From a virus, in IMG/VR virus record IMGVR_UViG_3300009417_000012, positions 1-42,817 of that record: a stretch of 42,817 bases of DNA; one strand, 5' to 3'. The notes beneath the pieces are model-generated. The model saw only the letters and a program-made list of their open reading frames with translations, was not told the origin of the DNA and did no database searches. The position numbers and the translations under genes are program-made. How positions within the stretch are numbered: position 1 is the stretch's first letter; each line of letters begins with the position of its first letter. Shown here piece by piece: positions 17,299 through 24,376 of this stretch.

Positions 17299-18774
17299 TT
17301 AAAAATACTGCTCGTCTTTGCTGGCTGGTGCCGCTGGCGATGTCGCTACCGGCGTGAGCGGCGGCGCAGCCACGGCCGGAGCAGTAGGCAATGCGGCGGG
17401 CTGTACTTGCGGCGCAGGCGGCACCACAGGAGCCGTGACGCTCAGCTCCTCGGTGTCCACCGCGACCTGCTTGCCGAAGTTCACGGCGTGGCCTGCCGTC
17501 TTGGCAGCAAGCCGGGTGAAGGCCGCGACGAACCCCTGCATGAGGGCTGAGTACACCGCCGGGTCCATGTCCTTGATGCGGGAGCGGGACAGCTCCTTGC
17601 CCTGCACCCCGACCTGTGCCTGACGCCTGACGAGGTAGGCCACGATGCAGGATGCTGCCGTCTCTGGCATGCGCTTGACGTACGTGATGTACGCTGCCAC
17701 GTTGAGCGGCGTCAGAGCGGGCAACAACATGCGCACCTGCATCGACTGGTGCAGCGCCCCCTTGGGTGTGTCGGCACCCTCGGGATCGTTCTCGACCTGT
17801 TCCATCGTGGCGAACCGGTCGGCCAGCTCCATGGCGATGTACAGCTCATGCGCCACAGCCTTGGGTACCATGGCCTCGAGGATCTCCCGCTTGAAGGCCG
17901 GCGAGTACTCGCTGCCTTGGTGCCTGAGATCCATCATCTCGAGCGAGACCTCGTGCCACGTCGCCGGGTTCAGTCCGTTGACCACGGGGATGGCGGACCC
18001 GTAGTCCGGCTCCTTGTCGTCGTCATCGAGCACGTTCAGCCCCTCCACTCGGCCGTTGCTCGCCACGCCAGTCAGGCACACCAGCGAGGGGTGATCGTTC
18101 AGCACCTTCTCGACTTCCGGGGCGAGTACGCCCCGCTCCCCGAGGTACTCGACCACGTCCGGCGCTTCCGGTCGGATGCGGAACCACTTGCTGATCCGCC
18201 GAGCGAGGGGACCCGTCAGGAAGTTGCTCGCCGGCATGTCCTCGGGTCGGTTACCCATGGCGATGAACGAGATCCGCGACTTGTCGGCGTCACTGAACTG
18301 GTGGGTGCCGACGCCCTTGTAATCCATCAGTGCCAGCAGCACGGCTTGGAAGGGAGGGATACCCAGATTTATCTCATCGATCGCGATGACCAGATGCTTG
18401 GTCGGGTTGTCGATCAGGAGCTGCGTCGCCTCGTGGTACCAGATCGGCACGGCGTAGTCACAGGCTACCGTCGGACGCTGGCTGTAGGGGTCGACGTAGG
18501 TGTCGCCGGCAACCAGCGCACCCCGCACCGTGATCTCGTCGTACATGGCGCAGTTGAGGACGTTGACCATGACGCCATCGCAGCCATTGGGGTGGCCGGC
18601 AAGATCCTGTGCGGTGATGGTCGATGCGAGGTCGGTGACGGTCTGTGTCTTGCCAGCGCCACTCGGACCCATGATGCCGAAGCTCTGACCTCGGATGAAG
18701 GACCGGCGGATGTGCTCACGGAGTCGCGTGGTGCCGACTTCGGGAACGAACTGAACACTCATTTGATTGGACAT
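17299..18774 (-). CDS. MoxR/CobS-like AAA+ ATPase
   Basis: A 491-residue ATPase. Walker A GPSGAGKT lies at about residues 35-42, Walker B LVIAIDEIN about 95 residues later, and FIAMGNRPED is the sensor 1 region of MoxR-family proteins. CobS and MoxR ATPases work with a VWA-domain partner to remodel or load metal into target proteins; that partner is the gene at 20809-22560. The last 60 residues form a Pro/Ala/Val tail ending in an acidic-aromatic tip (SKDEQYF), like the tail of the SSB-like protein. The ATG at 18774 follows TTGAGAGC. A promoter about 110 bases upstream gives it separate expression from the small-gene array. Confidence 0.88.
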   Translation of the reverse strand: MSNQMSVQFVPEVGTTRLREHIRRSFIRGQSFGIMGPSGAGKTQTVTDLASTITAQDLAGHPNGCDGVMVNVLNCAMYDEITVRGALVAGDTYVDPYSQRPTVACDYAVPIWYHEATQLLIDNPTKHLVIAIDEINLGIPPFQAVLLALMDYKGVGTHQFSDADKSRISFIAMGNRPEDMPASNFLTGPLARRISKWFRIRPEAPDVVEYLGERGVLAPEVEKVLNDHPSLVCLTGVASNGRVEGLNVLDDDDKEPDYGSAIPVVNGLNPATWHEVSLEMMDLRHQGSEYSPAFKREILEAMVPKAVAHELYIAMELADRFATMEQVENDPEGADTPKGALHQSMQVRMLLPALTPLNVAAYITYVKRMPETAASCIVAYLVRRQAQVGVQGKELSRSRIKDMDPAVYSALMQGFVAAFTRLAAKTAGHAVNFGKQVAVDTEELSVTAPVVPPAPQVQPAALPTAPAVAAPPLTPVATSPAAPASKDEQYF

Positions 18775-18886
18775 GTGATAGCTCTCAAGTTGGTGGTGAT
18801 AGAAAGTAAAAGATGGTACGGGTACAACGGCAAGTATTTAATACACGCAATACACTACAAACAACACACCGCATAGCAGTGCAGGT

Positions 18887-18915
18887 ATTGTACCTCACCT
18901 GCGCTGCTCCTGCAA
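18887..18915 (-). promoter_or_regulatory. Sigma70-like promoter upstream of the CobS-like gene
   Basis: On the minus strand TTGCAG (18910-18915) and TACAAT (18887-18892) are separated by exactly 17 bases. The -10 differs from consensus at one position. It lies just past the last array gene and would give a leader of about 100 bases before the ATPase ATG. The same TACAATACC -10 block recurs in the plus-strand promoter at 31192. Confidence 0.6.
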
Positions 18916-18918
18916 TGC

Positions 18919-19134
18919 TTACAGATTCTTGAAGTGGGGCGCTTTTATGTAGTCGAACATCGGAGGTTGGTTCCTTAGTTGGAGCCCAAGGGACTGCGTA
19001 CAATGGCGACATTTAATCCGCTGTGCGCCGTCGCGGTTTGCGCGCATGACGTCAAAGGAAGCTGTCGCCACGATCTCGTAGTCGGTACACCCGCAACAGG
19101 GCATGCTGGATTTGTACTTTAAAGTTTTTTTCAC
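18919..19134 (-). CDS. Array protein, zinc-type (71 aa), last of the array
   Basis: A basic start (MKKTLKYKSS) is followed by MPCCGC and then IKCRHC, and the tail is KAPHFKNL. The start is a GTG overlapping the preceding TGA; the ribosome site AAGGAGCACAGC is formed by the last codons of the upstream gene. It is the last array gene: its own end has lost the KEHS codons and no coupled gene follows, only the promoter of the ATPase gene. Confidence 0.8.
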   Translation of the reverse strand: MKKTLKYKSSMPCCGCTDYEIVATASFDVMRANRDGAQRIKCRHCTQSLGLQLRNQPPMFDYIKAPHFKNL

Positions 19135-19358
19135 GAGCTGTGCTCCTTGAATATAGGAGCCTGGATAACGGACACGCCGCCTATGTCGGCCGAATACCCG
19201 TGTTTATAGCCGCAGTTCTGGCATGTTAGGGAGTTCGATGAGAGCTGATTAGCATCGCGCCACTTCCCCCACCCTTGGATCAGGTTATTCAACGGGCTCA
19301 CCCCACAGCACGGCAAGGCCCGGCGCTTGGGTATGCGCGGCTTGGCAAAGATACTCAT
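19131..19358 (-). CDS. Array protein, zinc-type (75 aa)
   Basis: The sequence has ALPCCG, a 34-residue variable middle rich in Asn, Ser and Trp, then LTCQNCG, and ends QAPIFKEHSS. The first Cys pair is adjacent (CC) rather than CxxC, as in all four members of this sub-block. The terminal Lys-Glu-His-Ser codons contain the ribosome site of the next gene. Confidence 0.8.
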   Translation of the reverse strand: MSIFAKPRIPKRRALPCCGVSPLNNLIQGWGKWRDANQLSSNSLTCQNCGYKHGYSADIGGVSVIQAPIFKEHSS

Positions 19359-19588
19359 AAGCTGTGCTCCTTGAAGTTGGGCATGTGCAGCGGGGTTACG
19401 TAAGGCTGGGACCCTGCGTAATCACAGCTTAGGCGAGCGACATACTCCGTGTAGCAATATCTGCACTTGAGTATGTGCATAATGTCGAAGCTGTGCATGT
19501 CCTCGATCGTACGGTACTCGTAACAGTTATCGATGTAAGGGCAGAAGCAGCAGGGTGTGCGCACGTGCGTGTCGAGCTGCTTATTCAT
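19355..19588 (-). CDS. Array protein, zinc-type (77 aa)
   Basis: The start MNKQLDTHVRTPCC is chosen because the ATG overlaps the upstream TGA and follows AAGGAGCACAGCTC. It is the Cys-richest member of this sub-block, with PCCFC, DNC, LKCRYC and LSC. The tail is HMPNFKEHSL. The seven Cys could bind more than one metal ion or form disulfides; the minimal four-ligand site is PCC/C plus CRYC. Confidence 0.8.
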   Translation of the reverse strand: MNKQLDTHVRTPCCFCPYIDNCYEYRTIEDMHSFDIMHILKCRYCYTEYVARLSCDYAGSQPYVTPLHMPNFKEHSL

Positions 19589-19860
19589 GAGCTGTGCTCC
19601 TTGAAGACGGGGACTTGGGTGAACCTGAAAGCCGGCGGGTCGCCTCTGAGGTAGTGACACAGGTGGTCGCCGCACCCTTCACACCGGGCAAGCGCTAGTT
19701 GATAACACCCGCTGTCCGGCAAGTCGAACAACAGACGCGTAAGCAATAGTGTTTGACTATTCACACTGCCGCAGCACGGCATCATCAGATCGGTTGGCAA
19801 TTCTTTTCTCTTGCCGAACGCCCGGCGAATTCCAGAGAAAAGTTTTTTCGTTTTGCTCAC
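19585..19860 (-). CDS. Array protein, zinc-type (91 aa) with basic N-terminal extension
   Basis: I start at GTG 19860, overlapping the upstream TGA; an ATG at 19875 would add five residues. The N-terminus MSKTKKLFSG is basic and shares KTKKL with the two minimal genes before it, which suggests that starts are exchanged between units. The zinc pattern is MPCCG then ARCEGCG, and the tail is QVPVFKEHSS. Confidence 0.75.
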   Translation of the reverse strand: MSKTKKLFSGIRRAFGKRKELPTDLMMPCCGSVNSQTLLLTRLLFDLPDSGCYQLALARCEGCGDHLCHYLRGDPPAFRFTQVPVFKEHSS

Positions 19861-19964
19861 GCGAGCTTCAACCATATGAACCCGGGCATGCGAAGACGAA
19901 ACCCGTAGTCAAAAGGGGGTAGGTCCACATGCACGAAGAAGTACTTCAGCTTCTTGGTTTTCAT
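19857..19964 (-). CDS. Minimal array peptide (35 aa)
   Basis: It starts MKTKKLKYFFVHV and ends RMPGFIWLKLA. It has no Cys. Start and stop overlap both neighbours by 4 bases. The first six residues match the next gene upstream exactly (MKTKKL) and the DNA around the start is repeated there. Confidence 0.65.
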   Translation of the reverse strand: MKTKKLKYFFVHVDLPPFDYGFRLRMPGFIWLKLA

Positions 19965-20092
19965 AAGTCCCACCCACGTAGCAACCATATAAACATAGGT
20001 ATCCTCACGCACTTGTAGCTTGGCCGCGTGCCGGGGATCTGCCTGAGCTTGGGGAGAAACAACGGGTAGCGCTGGAGCTTCTTGGTTTTCAT
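19961..20092 (-). CDS. Minimal array peptide (43 aa)
   Basis: It starts MKTKKLQRYPLFLPK and ends VRIPMFIWLLRGWDL. It has a single Cys and no zinc pattern. It is supported by ATGA overlaps at both ends and by the P-x-F-x-W-L tail at the same distance from the end as its neighbours. It is a separate frame from the long open frame that crosses it. Confidence 0.65.
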   Translation of the reverse strand: MKTKKLQRYPLFLPKLRQIPGTRPSYKCVRIPMFIWLLRGWDL

Positions 20093-20208
20093 ATATCCAC
20101 CTCGTTTTCCAGCCATATAAATCGCGGCATGGTGAACCATATCGACACACCCCCGCTAGAGTAGCCACCGTAGCCGGTGAAGTCCCTGAAGTATTCGATC
20201 CTTCTCAT
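20089..20208 (-). CDS. Minimal array peptide (39 aa)
   Basis: It starts MRRIEYFRDFTGYGG, is rich in Gly, Tyr and Ser, and ends FTMPRFIWLENEVDI. It has no Cys. ATGA overlaps bound it on both sides. The tail is followed by five charged residues, as in the neighbours. Confidence 0.65.
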   Translation of the reverse strand: MRRIEYFRDFTGYGGYSSGGVSIWFTMPRFIWLENEVDI

Positions 20209-20342
20209 ACCCACACCACCCTCCTGTCCAGCCATAGGAAGCTGGGCATGGGGATCATGAACGTGTTTGCGTACAAGTCGCTCAGTATGTGTATGTCTTT
20301 CGGCAGGGAGTGCAGCTCGGCGTGCTTCAGAAGCCTAGCCAT
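20205..20342 (-). CDS. Minimal array peptide (45 aa)
   Basis: It starts MARLLKHAELHSLPKDIH and ends IPMPSFLWLDRRVVWV. It overlaps the upstream gene by 16 bases instead of 4; its ATG lies in the last codons of that gene (TTATGGC). A helix followed by the tail is likely. Confidence 0.65.
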   Translation of the reverse strand: MARLLKHAELHSLPKDIHILSDLYANTFMIPMPSFLWLDRRVVWV

Positions 20343-20449
20343 AAGAGGTAATCCCTGTCGTCCAGCCATGTGAATCGAGGTGCGAAAAAAGCACAACGCC
20401 CCTGATCAAAGACCCTCTGTACGAAGTAGTGCCGTAGCTCCTTGTTCAT
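20327..20449 (-). CDS. Minimal array peptide (40 aa)
   Basis: It starts MNKELRHYFVQRVFDQG and ends with FFAPRFTWLDDRDYLLWLGF. Its first five residues, MNKEL, are the same as those of the zinc-type gene at 22785-23030. One Cys is present. The ATG overlaps the upstream TGA. It is too short to stand alone as evidence; context and tail support it. Confidence 0.65.
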   Translation of the reverse strand: MNKELRHYFVQRVFDQGRCAFFAPRFTWLDDRDYLLWLGF

Positions 20450-20604
20450 GAGAACAGCGCCTTTCGTATGCGCTCGGACTTGAACACGGGGAAGTAAACG
20501 AGGATGCGCTTGGGCTTGTGCACAGGGGTTCCAGTGAGAATGCCGAACCGGTCGCTCGGAGTAAAGGATACTGCCACGCTAAAAGTTCCAAGGAATCTAT
20601 TCAT
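20446..20604 (-). CDS. Minimal array peptide (52 aa)
   Basis: It starts MNRFLGTFSVAVSFTPSDRF and ends YFPVFKSERIRKALFS. It keeps P-x-F-K but lacks the W-L that follows in the other minimal genes, so it is intermediate. It has no Cys. ATGA overlaps bound it on both sides; the junction GTGCAATGA before it recurs at the next gene upstream. Confidence 0.65.
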   Translation of the reverse strand: MNRFLGTFSVAVSFTPSDRFGILTGTPVHKPKRILVYFPVFKSERIRKALFS

Positions 20605-20714
20605 TGCACCGGTTCCCCGATCAACCACTTGAAGTCCGGCATGAGAACCATGTCGAAGTAGCAGGGAGTAGCGCAGTGGATGCTGAGTACCCGACGATTG
20701 AGATGCTTGATCAT
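20601..20714 (-). CDS. Minimal array peptide (37 aa)
   Basis: It starts MIKHLNRRVLS, has one HCATPC pair that could be a remnant of a zinc site, and ends VLMPDFKWLIGEPVQ. It shares P-D-F-K-W-L with the gene just upstream, so the two may be recent duplicates at the tail. ATGA overlaps at both ends. Confidence 0.65.
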   Translation of the reverse strand: MIKHLNRRVLSIHCATPCYFDMVLMPDFKWLIGEPVQ

Positions 20715-20812
20715 TGCACTAACCTCAATGACAGCCACTTGAAGTCCGGACCGATCACGGCTCCCCAAAAATCGGGGTGGTACCACGTCCGGACGGCGAG
20801 AACCCGGCTCAC
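20711..20812 (-). CDS. Minimal array peptide (33 aa), overlapping the VWA gene end
   Basis: The start is a GTG in GTGA, sharing 3 bases with the VWA stop codon. The peptide has P-D-F twice: YHPDFWGA in the middle and IGPDFKWL near the end. It is the shortest member and the first gene after the VWA gene, so its translation should follow that of the VWA protein directly. Confidence 0.65.
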   Translation of the reverse strand: MSRVLAVRTWYHPDFWGAVIGPDFKWLSLRLVQ

Positions 20813-22560
20813 TTGATCTTCAGGTGCGTGGCCGGCACCCCCGTCGCTGTTGCATAGCTCCCTGACGTCACCGCCCGGGCCACCGTCTCGGAGCAGTTGT
20901 TCTCGGGCGATACCCACACCACCCGCTGAGGATTGATGTCACGGATCAGTCGGGGGTTCGGTACCTGCACATAGCAGTCGGTACCGATAATCAGCGTCCC
21001 CGCACCATCAAGCTTGGGAATCTCACCGACGTCCATCCGGCGACGCATCTCCTGCAGCGGCTTGTCGAGAGACGTGCCCCCGCCACCCCCCATGTCGAAC
21101 ACGTGGCCCGTGGCGTTGTTCTGGTCCACCACGAGCGTCGGGTAGGTGTCGGTGTCGAACGGGACGATGGCAAGCGAGCTGCCCCCGGCGCCGGTCACGA
21201 TCGTGGTCAGGGCGTAGATCAGCTCGCCGATGCCACCCCCTGCCCAGACCATGCTCCCTGACACATCGAGGAGCGCCGCACACTCGACCTGCGGAGCGTA
21301 GCGGGAGGGAAGATACACCCGACTGAGGGCAGGCTCCGCCCGGCAGCGTCGGAGGCTCGAGCGATCGCCGGCACCGGCCGTGACGGCGAGCATCGACTCG
21401 CTGAGTACCTGCCGCCAGTCGACCTCACGCTGAGTGCGAGCAACACGATGCTTCAGGTCGAGCACGCCCGCCTCCATGCCGGCGCACTGGCTGGCGGTGC
21501 TGGCGAGGTTCGTGTCGATCATCGCTTCAGCGTTGGCCTTCGCGTCGGCCCGCTCCTGTGCACTCTCCGGCTGGTGCGTCGCATCCGACTGGCCGCCGGG
21601 CTCGGACACCCCCGACACAAGGTGACCCTCACCGCCGTCGCTGTTGTCCGTGTCGGGCAGGCTGTCACCCGCACCCTCTTCACCATCACCACCCTCGCCG
21701 TCTTGGGGCTCCTCGTGGGTGAGGTGCTCGGCAAGGTAGTTGAACACGCGAGCGCAGCCGACCGCCTTGGTCATGGTGTCAGGCTCATCAAGGTCCGAGA
21801 GGAACCGGACCACGTCCTGCCGGGTACCGTCGTCGAGCTGCAGCTGAGCAAGCGTGCTCGCCAGTGCACCGGCAGCAAACCGGGCATGACAGCGAAAGAA
21901 GTCTGCATGCAGGGGCGCCACGTTCCGGGAGGTCTCGGCCAGCGATCGATCGTGGATGGCGTCGAGCACAAGATTCGCCAAGAACCGGGCGAACTTCGCC
22001 ACCTTGGGCTGATCGTTCCGGAACAGCGTCGGGAATCCATACTCAATGAGAAGATCCCCGTCAGCGTAGTGCTTCGCCTCGTGGATAGCGATGCTCCTGA
22101 AGCGCTTGTATCGGTCCGTGAAGTCGTTGTCGTCCCGCGCCTCATTACGCCTGCCGATGCACCACAATACAAGATCCGGGTGGTACACCATCGTATCGGC
22201 AGACACGCCCATGGTCCTGACCGGGTGAGGCGAGAAGACACTCGCGGGGTCCCGGAACATGGCGAGCGTGAACTCAGGTGTTGCCACACTGAGCTGGGAC
22301 AGCAAGATAGAACAGGCAAGCACGTCGTCTACGCTGGAGGCCATGCCCTCACCCAAGAGATTCTGCAGCGCGTCGTGTGCCTCGGTGCAGCGGCGAGCGA
22401 ACAGGGGAGAGTATAGGTACTTGGGGTGCACACTCACACCGGGGACGTTGGCGTGCGCCTCTTCGCATTCACGGGGTGGGTCGATGACGGCATCGAGGGT
22501 CGTTGCACCCTCGGGCAAGTACGCTTCGTCGGGCAAGGGTAGATTGTTGAGATCGATCAT
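20809..22560 (-). CDS. CobT-like VWA-domain protein
   Basis: A 583-residue protein. The N-terminal half is helical with HEAKHYADGD near the middle, a metallopeptidase-like HExxH variant (HEAKH) seen in VWA-associated phage and bacterial proteins. An acidic, Gly-rich linker (EEPQDGEGGDGEEGAGDS) is typical of CobT. The C-terminal third is a VWA domain whose MIDAS starts with LLDVSGSM (D432) and continues with GGGGGTSL and IIGTDCYV. The partner ATPase is at 17299-18774. CobT-like proteins bind CobS-type hexamers and present targets. AGGAGCTGAACAAC precedes the ATG. It splits the small-gene array into two blocks, and the first tail peptide overlaps its stop. Confidence 0.85.
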   Translation of the reverse strand: MIDLNNLPLPDEAYLPEGATTLDAVIDPPRECEEAHANVPGVSVHPKYLYSPLFARRCTEAHDALQNLLGEGMASSVDDVLACSILLSQLSVATPEFTLAMFRDPASVFSPHPVRTMGVSADTMVYHPDLVLWCIGRRNEARDDNDFTDRYKRFRSIAIHEAKHYADGDLLIEYGFPTLFRNDQPKVAKFARFLANLVLDAIHDRSLAETSRNVAPLHADFFRCHARFAAGALASTLAQLQLDDGTRQDVVRFLSDLDEPDTMTKAVGCARVFNYLAEHLTHEEPQDGEGGDGEEGAGDSLPDTDNSDGGEGHLVSGVSEPGGQSDATHQPESAQERADAKANAEAMIDTNLASTASQCAGMEAGVLDLKHRVARTQREVDWRQVLSESMLAVTAGAGDRSSLRRCRAEPALSRVYLPSRYAPQVECAALLDVSGSMVWAGGGIGELIYALTTIVTGAGGSSLAIVPFDTDTYPTLVVDQNNATGHVFDMGGGGGTSLDKPLQEMRRRMDVGEIPKLDGAGTLIIGTDCYVQVPNPRLIRDINPQRVVWVSPENNCSETVARAVTSGSYATATGVPATHLKIK

Positions 22561-22572
22561 GTTGTTCAGCTC

Positions 22573-22788
22573 CTAAGTGTAGAGGTGGGGGAAGTAGGGT
22601 GTGGTTATGGGGTGGTCCAGCTCCTCGGCTTCCGTGGGGTACCTTTGGCCCCTACTGTGGTCACAGCGTGAGTAGTGGTAGCTTTCCCAGTAGATTTGGT
22701 TAAGCAGCGCTCTTCGAGAACCCTCGCCGGGAGCAGGGTAGCTCGCCATGCAATGACCGCACCGGGGAATAACCTTCAGGGTTTTCAT
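22573..22788 (-). CDS. Array protein, zinc-type (71 aa), just upstream of the VWA gene
   Basis: The start MKTLKVIPRCGHC is set by ATGA overlap at 22788. The second metal pair is SRCDHS. The tail TTPYFPHLYT lacks the basic end of other members and its stop is followed by the ribosome site of the VWA gene, 12 bases before that ATG. Confidence 0.8.
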   Translation of the reverse strand: MKTLKVIPRCGHCMASYPAPGEGSRRALLNQIYWESYHYSRCDHSRGQRYPTEAEELDHPITTPYFPHLYT

Positions 22789-23030
22789 TCCGGTTCTCCG
22801 TATACGTGTACGAACCAAGGCGTAGGAACGGGGTGGGCGAGGTGCTGCGCGAAACTGACTACCCCATGATGCCGGGGATGTCTATGTTCACATCTCAGGT
22901 ATTTTCCATGCTCCTCAGGAGTACGCCTTACCAAACGTCTCCAGCGCTCATCATCAGTCTCTTCGTATCTGTCTCTGTGTGCCGCCGTGCAAGCACCACA
23001 CCGGACGACGACACGCAGCTCCTTATTCAT
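22785..23030 (-). CDS. Array protein, zinc-type (81 aa)
   Basis: MNKELRVVVRCGAC opens it; YLRCEHRHPRHH gives the second site with several His. The end is HPVPTPWFVHVYGEPE, almost the tail of the two genes at 23247 and 23471, and the DNA there is the third copy of a shared repeat. It overlaps the upstream gene by 8 bases. Confidence 0.82.
   Translation of the reverse strand: MNKELRVVVRCGACTAAHRDRYEETDDERWRRLVRRTPEEHGKYLRCEHRHPRHHGVVSFAQHLAHPVPTPWFVHVYGEPE
22809..22845 (-). repeat. Tail-coding repeat, copy 3 (most diverged)
   Basis: Encodes the Pro-Thr-Pro-Trp-Phe tail of the gene at 22785-23030. It shares the block CCAAGGCGTAGGAACGGGGT with the copies at 23248 and 23472. Confidence 0.75.
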
Positions 23031-23250
23031 CGCCCTGCTCTATCAAGTGGGCGAGCAGCGGGGCGCGGATCTCCAAGTTGGCGCCGTGAATCATCGGATC
23101 GAAACAGTGGCACCGTCTCCACAGCTCCAGCTCGAGCTGCAAGTTCTGCGTAGGAGGCGCATAGGCTCCTGCGATGGGAGCGTACGCGCCCGCCGCACCA
23201 CAGCGCCTGCAGCGGGGGAAAGACTCGAGTGTTCTCGTGGTTGGTTTCAT
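23023..23250 (-). CDS. Array protein, zinc-type (75 aa) with altered tail
   Basis: The start is MKPTTRTLESFPRCRRCG, chosen for the ATGA overlap after GGAGCACAGTC. The middle carries an internal repeat (GAYAPIAGAYAPP). The second site is RRCHCFD. The tail is IRAPLLAHLIEQGDE: Leu replaces the conserved Phe, so this member tests whether the Phe is essential. Confidence 0.8.
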   Translation of the reverse strand: MKPTTRTLESFPRCRRCGAAGAYAPIAGAYAPPTQNLQLELELWRRCHCFDPMIHGANLEIRAPLLAHLIEQGDE

Positions 23251-23474
23251 GACTGTGCTCCATACAGGTACGCAAACCAAGGCGTAGGAACGGGGTGGCT
23301 GAGATCCTCGGAGTGATAGGGGCCTCGCCTGCCCTGTCGAGAATGTGAACACTGGTCGTATCGGTATGCTTCTTTCCGGTTCTCGTCCAAATACGTACCG
23401 AGCGGGTAAAAACCGTCTTCTTTTTGGTACAACGCGGTGCACTCACCGCAGCGAGTGATGATCGTGATCTTCAT
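23247..23474 (-). CDS. Array protein, zinc-type (75 aa)
   Basis: The sequence MKITIITRCGECTALY is close to the gene upstream (TLTIITRCGECGALF). The second site is YDQCSHS. The tail HPVPTPWFAYLYGAQS is identical to that of the upstream gene, and the tail DNA is nearly identical too, so this pair is a recent duplication or gene conversion. Confidence 0.83.
   Translation of the reverse strand: MKITIITRCGECTALYQKEDGFYPLGTYLDENRKEAYRYDQCSHSRQGRRGPYHSEDLSHPVPTPWFAYLYGAQS
23248..23302 (-). repeat. Tail-coding repeat, copy 2
   Basis: About 50 bases nearly identical to 23472-23526. Both encode the last residues of a zinc-type protein, the ribosome site GGAGCACAGTC and the ATG of the next gene. Confidence 0.85.
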
Positions 23475-23719
23475 GACTGTGCTCCGTATAGGTACGCAAA
23501 CCAAGGCGTAGGAACGGGGTGGGCGAGGTCGGAGGCGACGTAAGTTATACGCCGGGTGCCGTGAGCGTCCCGCAAACCGTGCTGGCAATCTTGGAATCGC
23601 TTTCTTTCTAGCGGGAAGGCGTCCCACAAATCGAGAACAGCCCGGGAGTGCCCCGAACCGTCAAACAATGCCCCGCACTCACCGCAGCGCGTGATGATCG
23701 TGAGTGTTTTCTTTCTCAT
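23471..23719 (-). CDS. Array protein, zinc-type (82 aa)
   Basis: The start MRKKTLTIITRCGECG is set by ATGA at 23719; the longer open frame upstream is ignored because it runs through another gene. The second site is FQDCQHG. It ends HPVPTPWFAYLYGAQS. It is the likely parent or sister of the next gene downstream. Confidence 0.83.
   Translation of the reverse strand: MRKKTLTIITRCGECGALFDGSGHSRAVLDLWDAFPLERKRFQDCQHGLRDAHGTRRITYVASDLAHPVPTPWFAYLYGAQS
23472..23526 (-). repeat. Tail-coding repeat, copy 1
   Basis: First copy in transcription order of the repeat at 23248-23302. It differs at a few bases before the ribosome site and at its far end. Confidence 0.85.
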
Positions 23720-23928
23720 ATATCCTCCCGCTGGGGTAAGTGGTGGAACCGCGGCGCGTCGACACCGCGAAACAGGGCTTCGTTGTGCTGGCACTTGTCG
23801 GCGTACTTCAGCTCGTTTCGAGTCTGTGTTGATAACCCCGGCTTACCGCGCAGGCCGTGCATGGCGAGACCGATCAAGGCGGCAGCGCCACACACGGGAC
23901 AGCGGAGGCGGGAGGCAAGGGCTTTCAT
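23716..23928 (-). CDS. Array protein, zinc-type (70 aa)
   Basis: MKALASRLRCPVCGAAALIG opens it; the second site is DKCQHN. The tail is VDAPRFHHLPQREDI. The stop is in ATATGAG, which also starts the next gene. The middle is rich in Gly and Leu. Confidence 0.8.
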   Translation of the reverse strand: MKALASRLRCPVCGAAALIGLAMHGLRGKPGLSTQTRNELKYADKCQHNEALFRGVDAPRFHHLPQREDI

Positions 23929-24134
23929 GGGGTGTTCTCGAGAAGGTGTCGGAACACAGGCGCCGGCATGTTTCGAAGCGAACGTACGCACCGCAAGAAG
24001 AGGCGCGACTCCGTGACAGCCACCGGATTCGCTCGATCCACCTCACTCATCAGGAGCGGGTCGACGTTGGCGAGCGCCCCGCACACCCGACAGCGCCGCC
24101 GGATCGCCACGCGGCGAGCCCGGCAGATGTCCAT
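23925..24134 (-). CDS. Array protein, zinc-type (69 aa)
   Basis: A GTG at 24140 overlaps the DUF3310 TGA, and an ATG two codons on at 24134 has better spacing from AAGGAG; I use the ATG. The N-terminus is very basic (CRARRVAIRRRCRVCG). The second site has one clear Cys (LRCVRS). The tail is MPAPVFRHLLENTP. Confidence 0.77.
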   Translation of the reverse strand: MDICRARRVAIRRRCRVCGALANVDPLLMSEVDRANPVAVTESRLFLRCVRSLRNMPAPVFRHLLENTP

Positions 24135-24136
24135 AG

Positions 24137-24376
24137 TCACTCCGCTCCTTCCCGTTCCCGGCGGGCGATCTCACGATCGACATACCAGCGGGCCTTGCGA
24201 AGGTCTTCCAGCGTCTTGCCCTTGTGGTCCGCCCGCCACAGGTACTTGATGGCGTTGCCGATATTGAAGGGCATGTGCTCTATCACGTCGATGCACTCGA
24301 TACCCGAGCCGTTGGCGTTGTAGTGCGGCGGGTGGTCGACCGTCTCGGGTGGGTTTGGTTTGTATTCCATACTCAT
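24137..24376 (-). CDS. DUF3310 protein
   Basis: A 79-residue protein with the full DUF3310 pattern: HPPHYN, then ECIDVIEHM, NAIKYLWRADHKG and DLRKARWYVDREI. The family is common in phages, sometimes labelled nucleotide kinase, but its function is unproven. It is the only array insert with no Cys pair and no P-x-F tail. ATGA and GTGA overlaps tie it to both neighbours, so it was inserted without breaking the coupling chain. Confidence 0.92.
   Translation of the reverse strand: MSMEYKPNPPETVDHPPHYNANGSGIECIDVIEHMPFNIGNAIKYLWRADHKGKTLEDLRKARWYVDREIARREREGAE

Noticed and set aside
17749-18876. 375-codon open frame antisense to the ATPase gene
   Set aside because: Mirror of a gene with clear Walker motifs; no ribosome site and His/Val/Arg-rich shadow composition.
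18785-18898. 37-codon Cys-rich frame starting with GTG after GCAGGAGCAGCGCAG
   Set aside because: It has no P-x-F tail and its start overlaps the -10 of a good promoter; the ribosome-like sequence is better read as part of that promoter. It remains a weak possibility.
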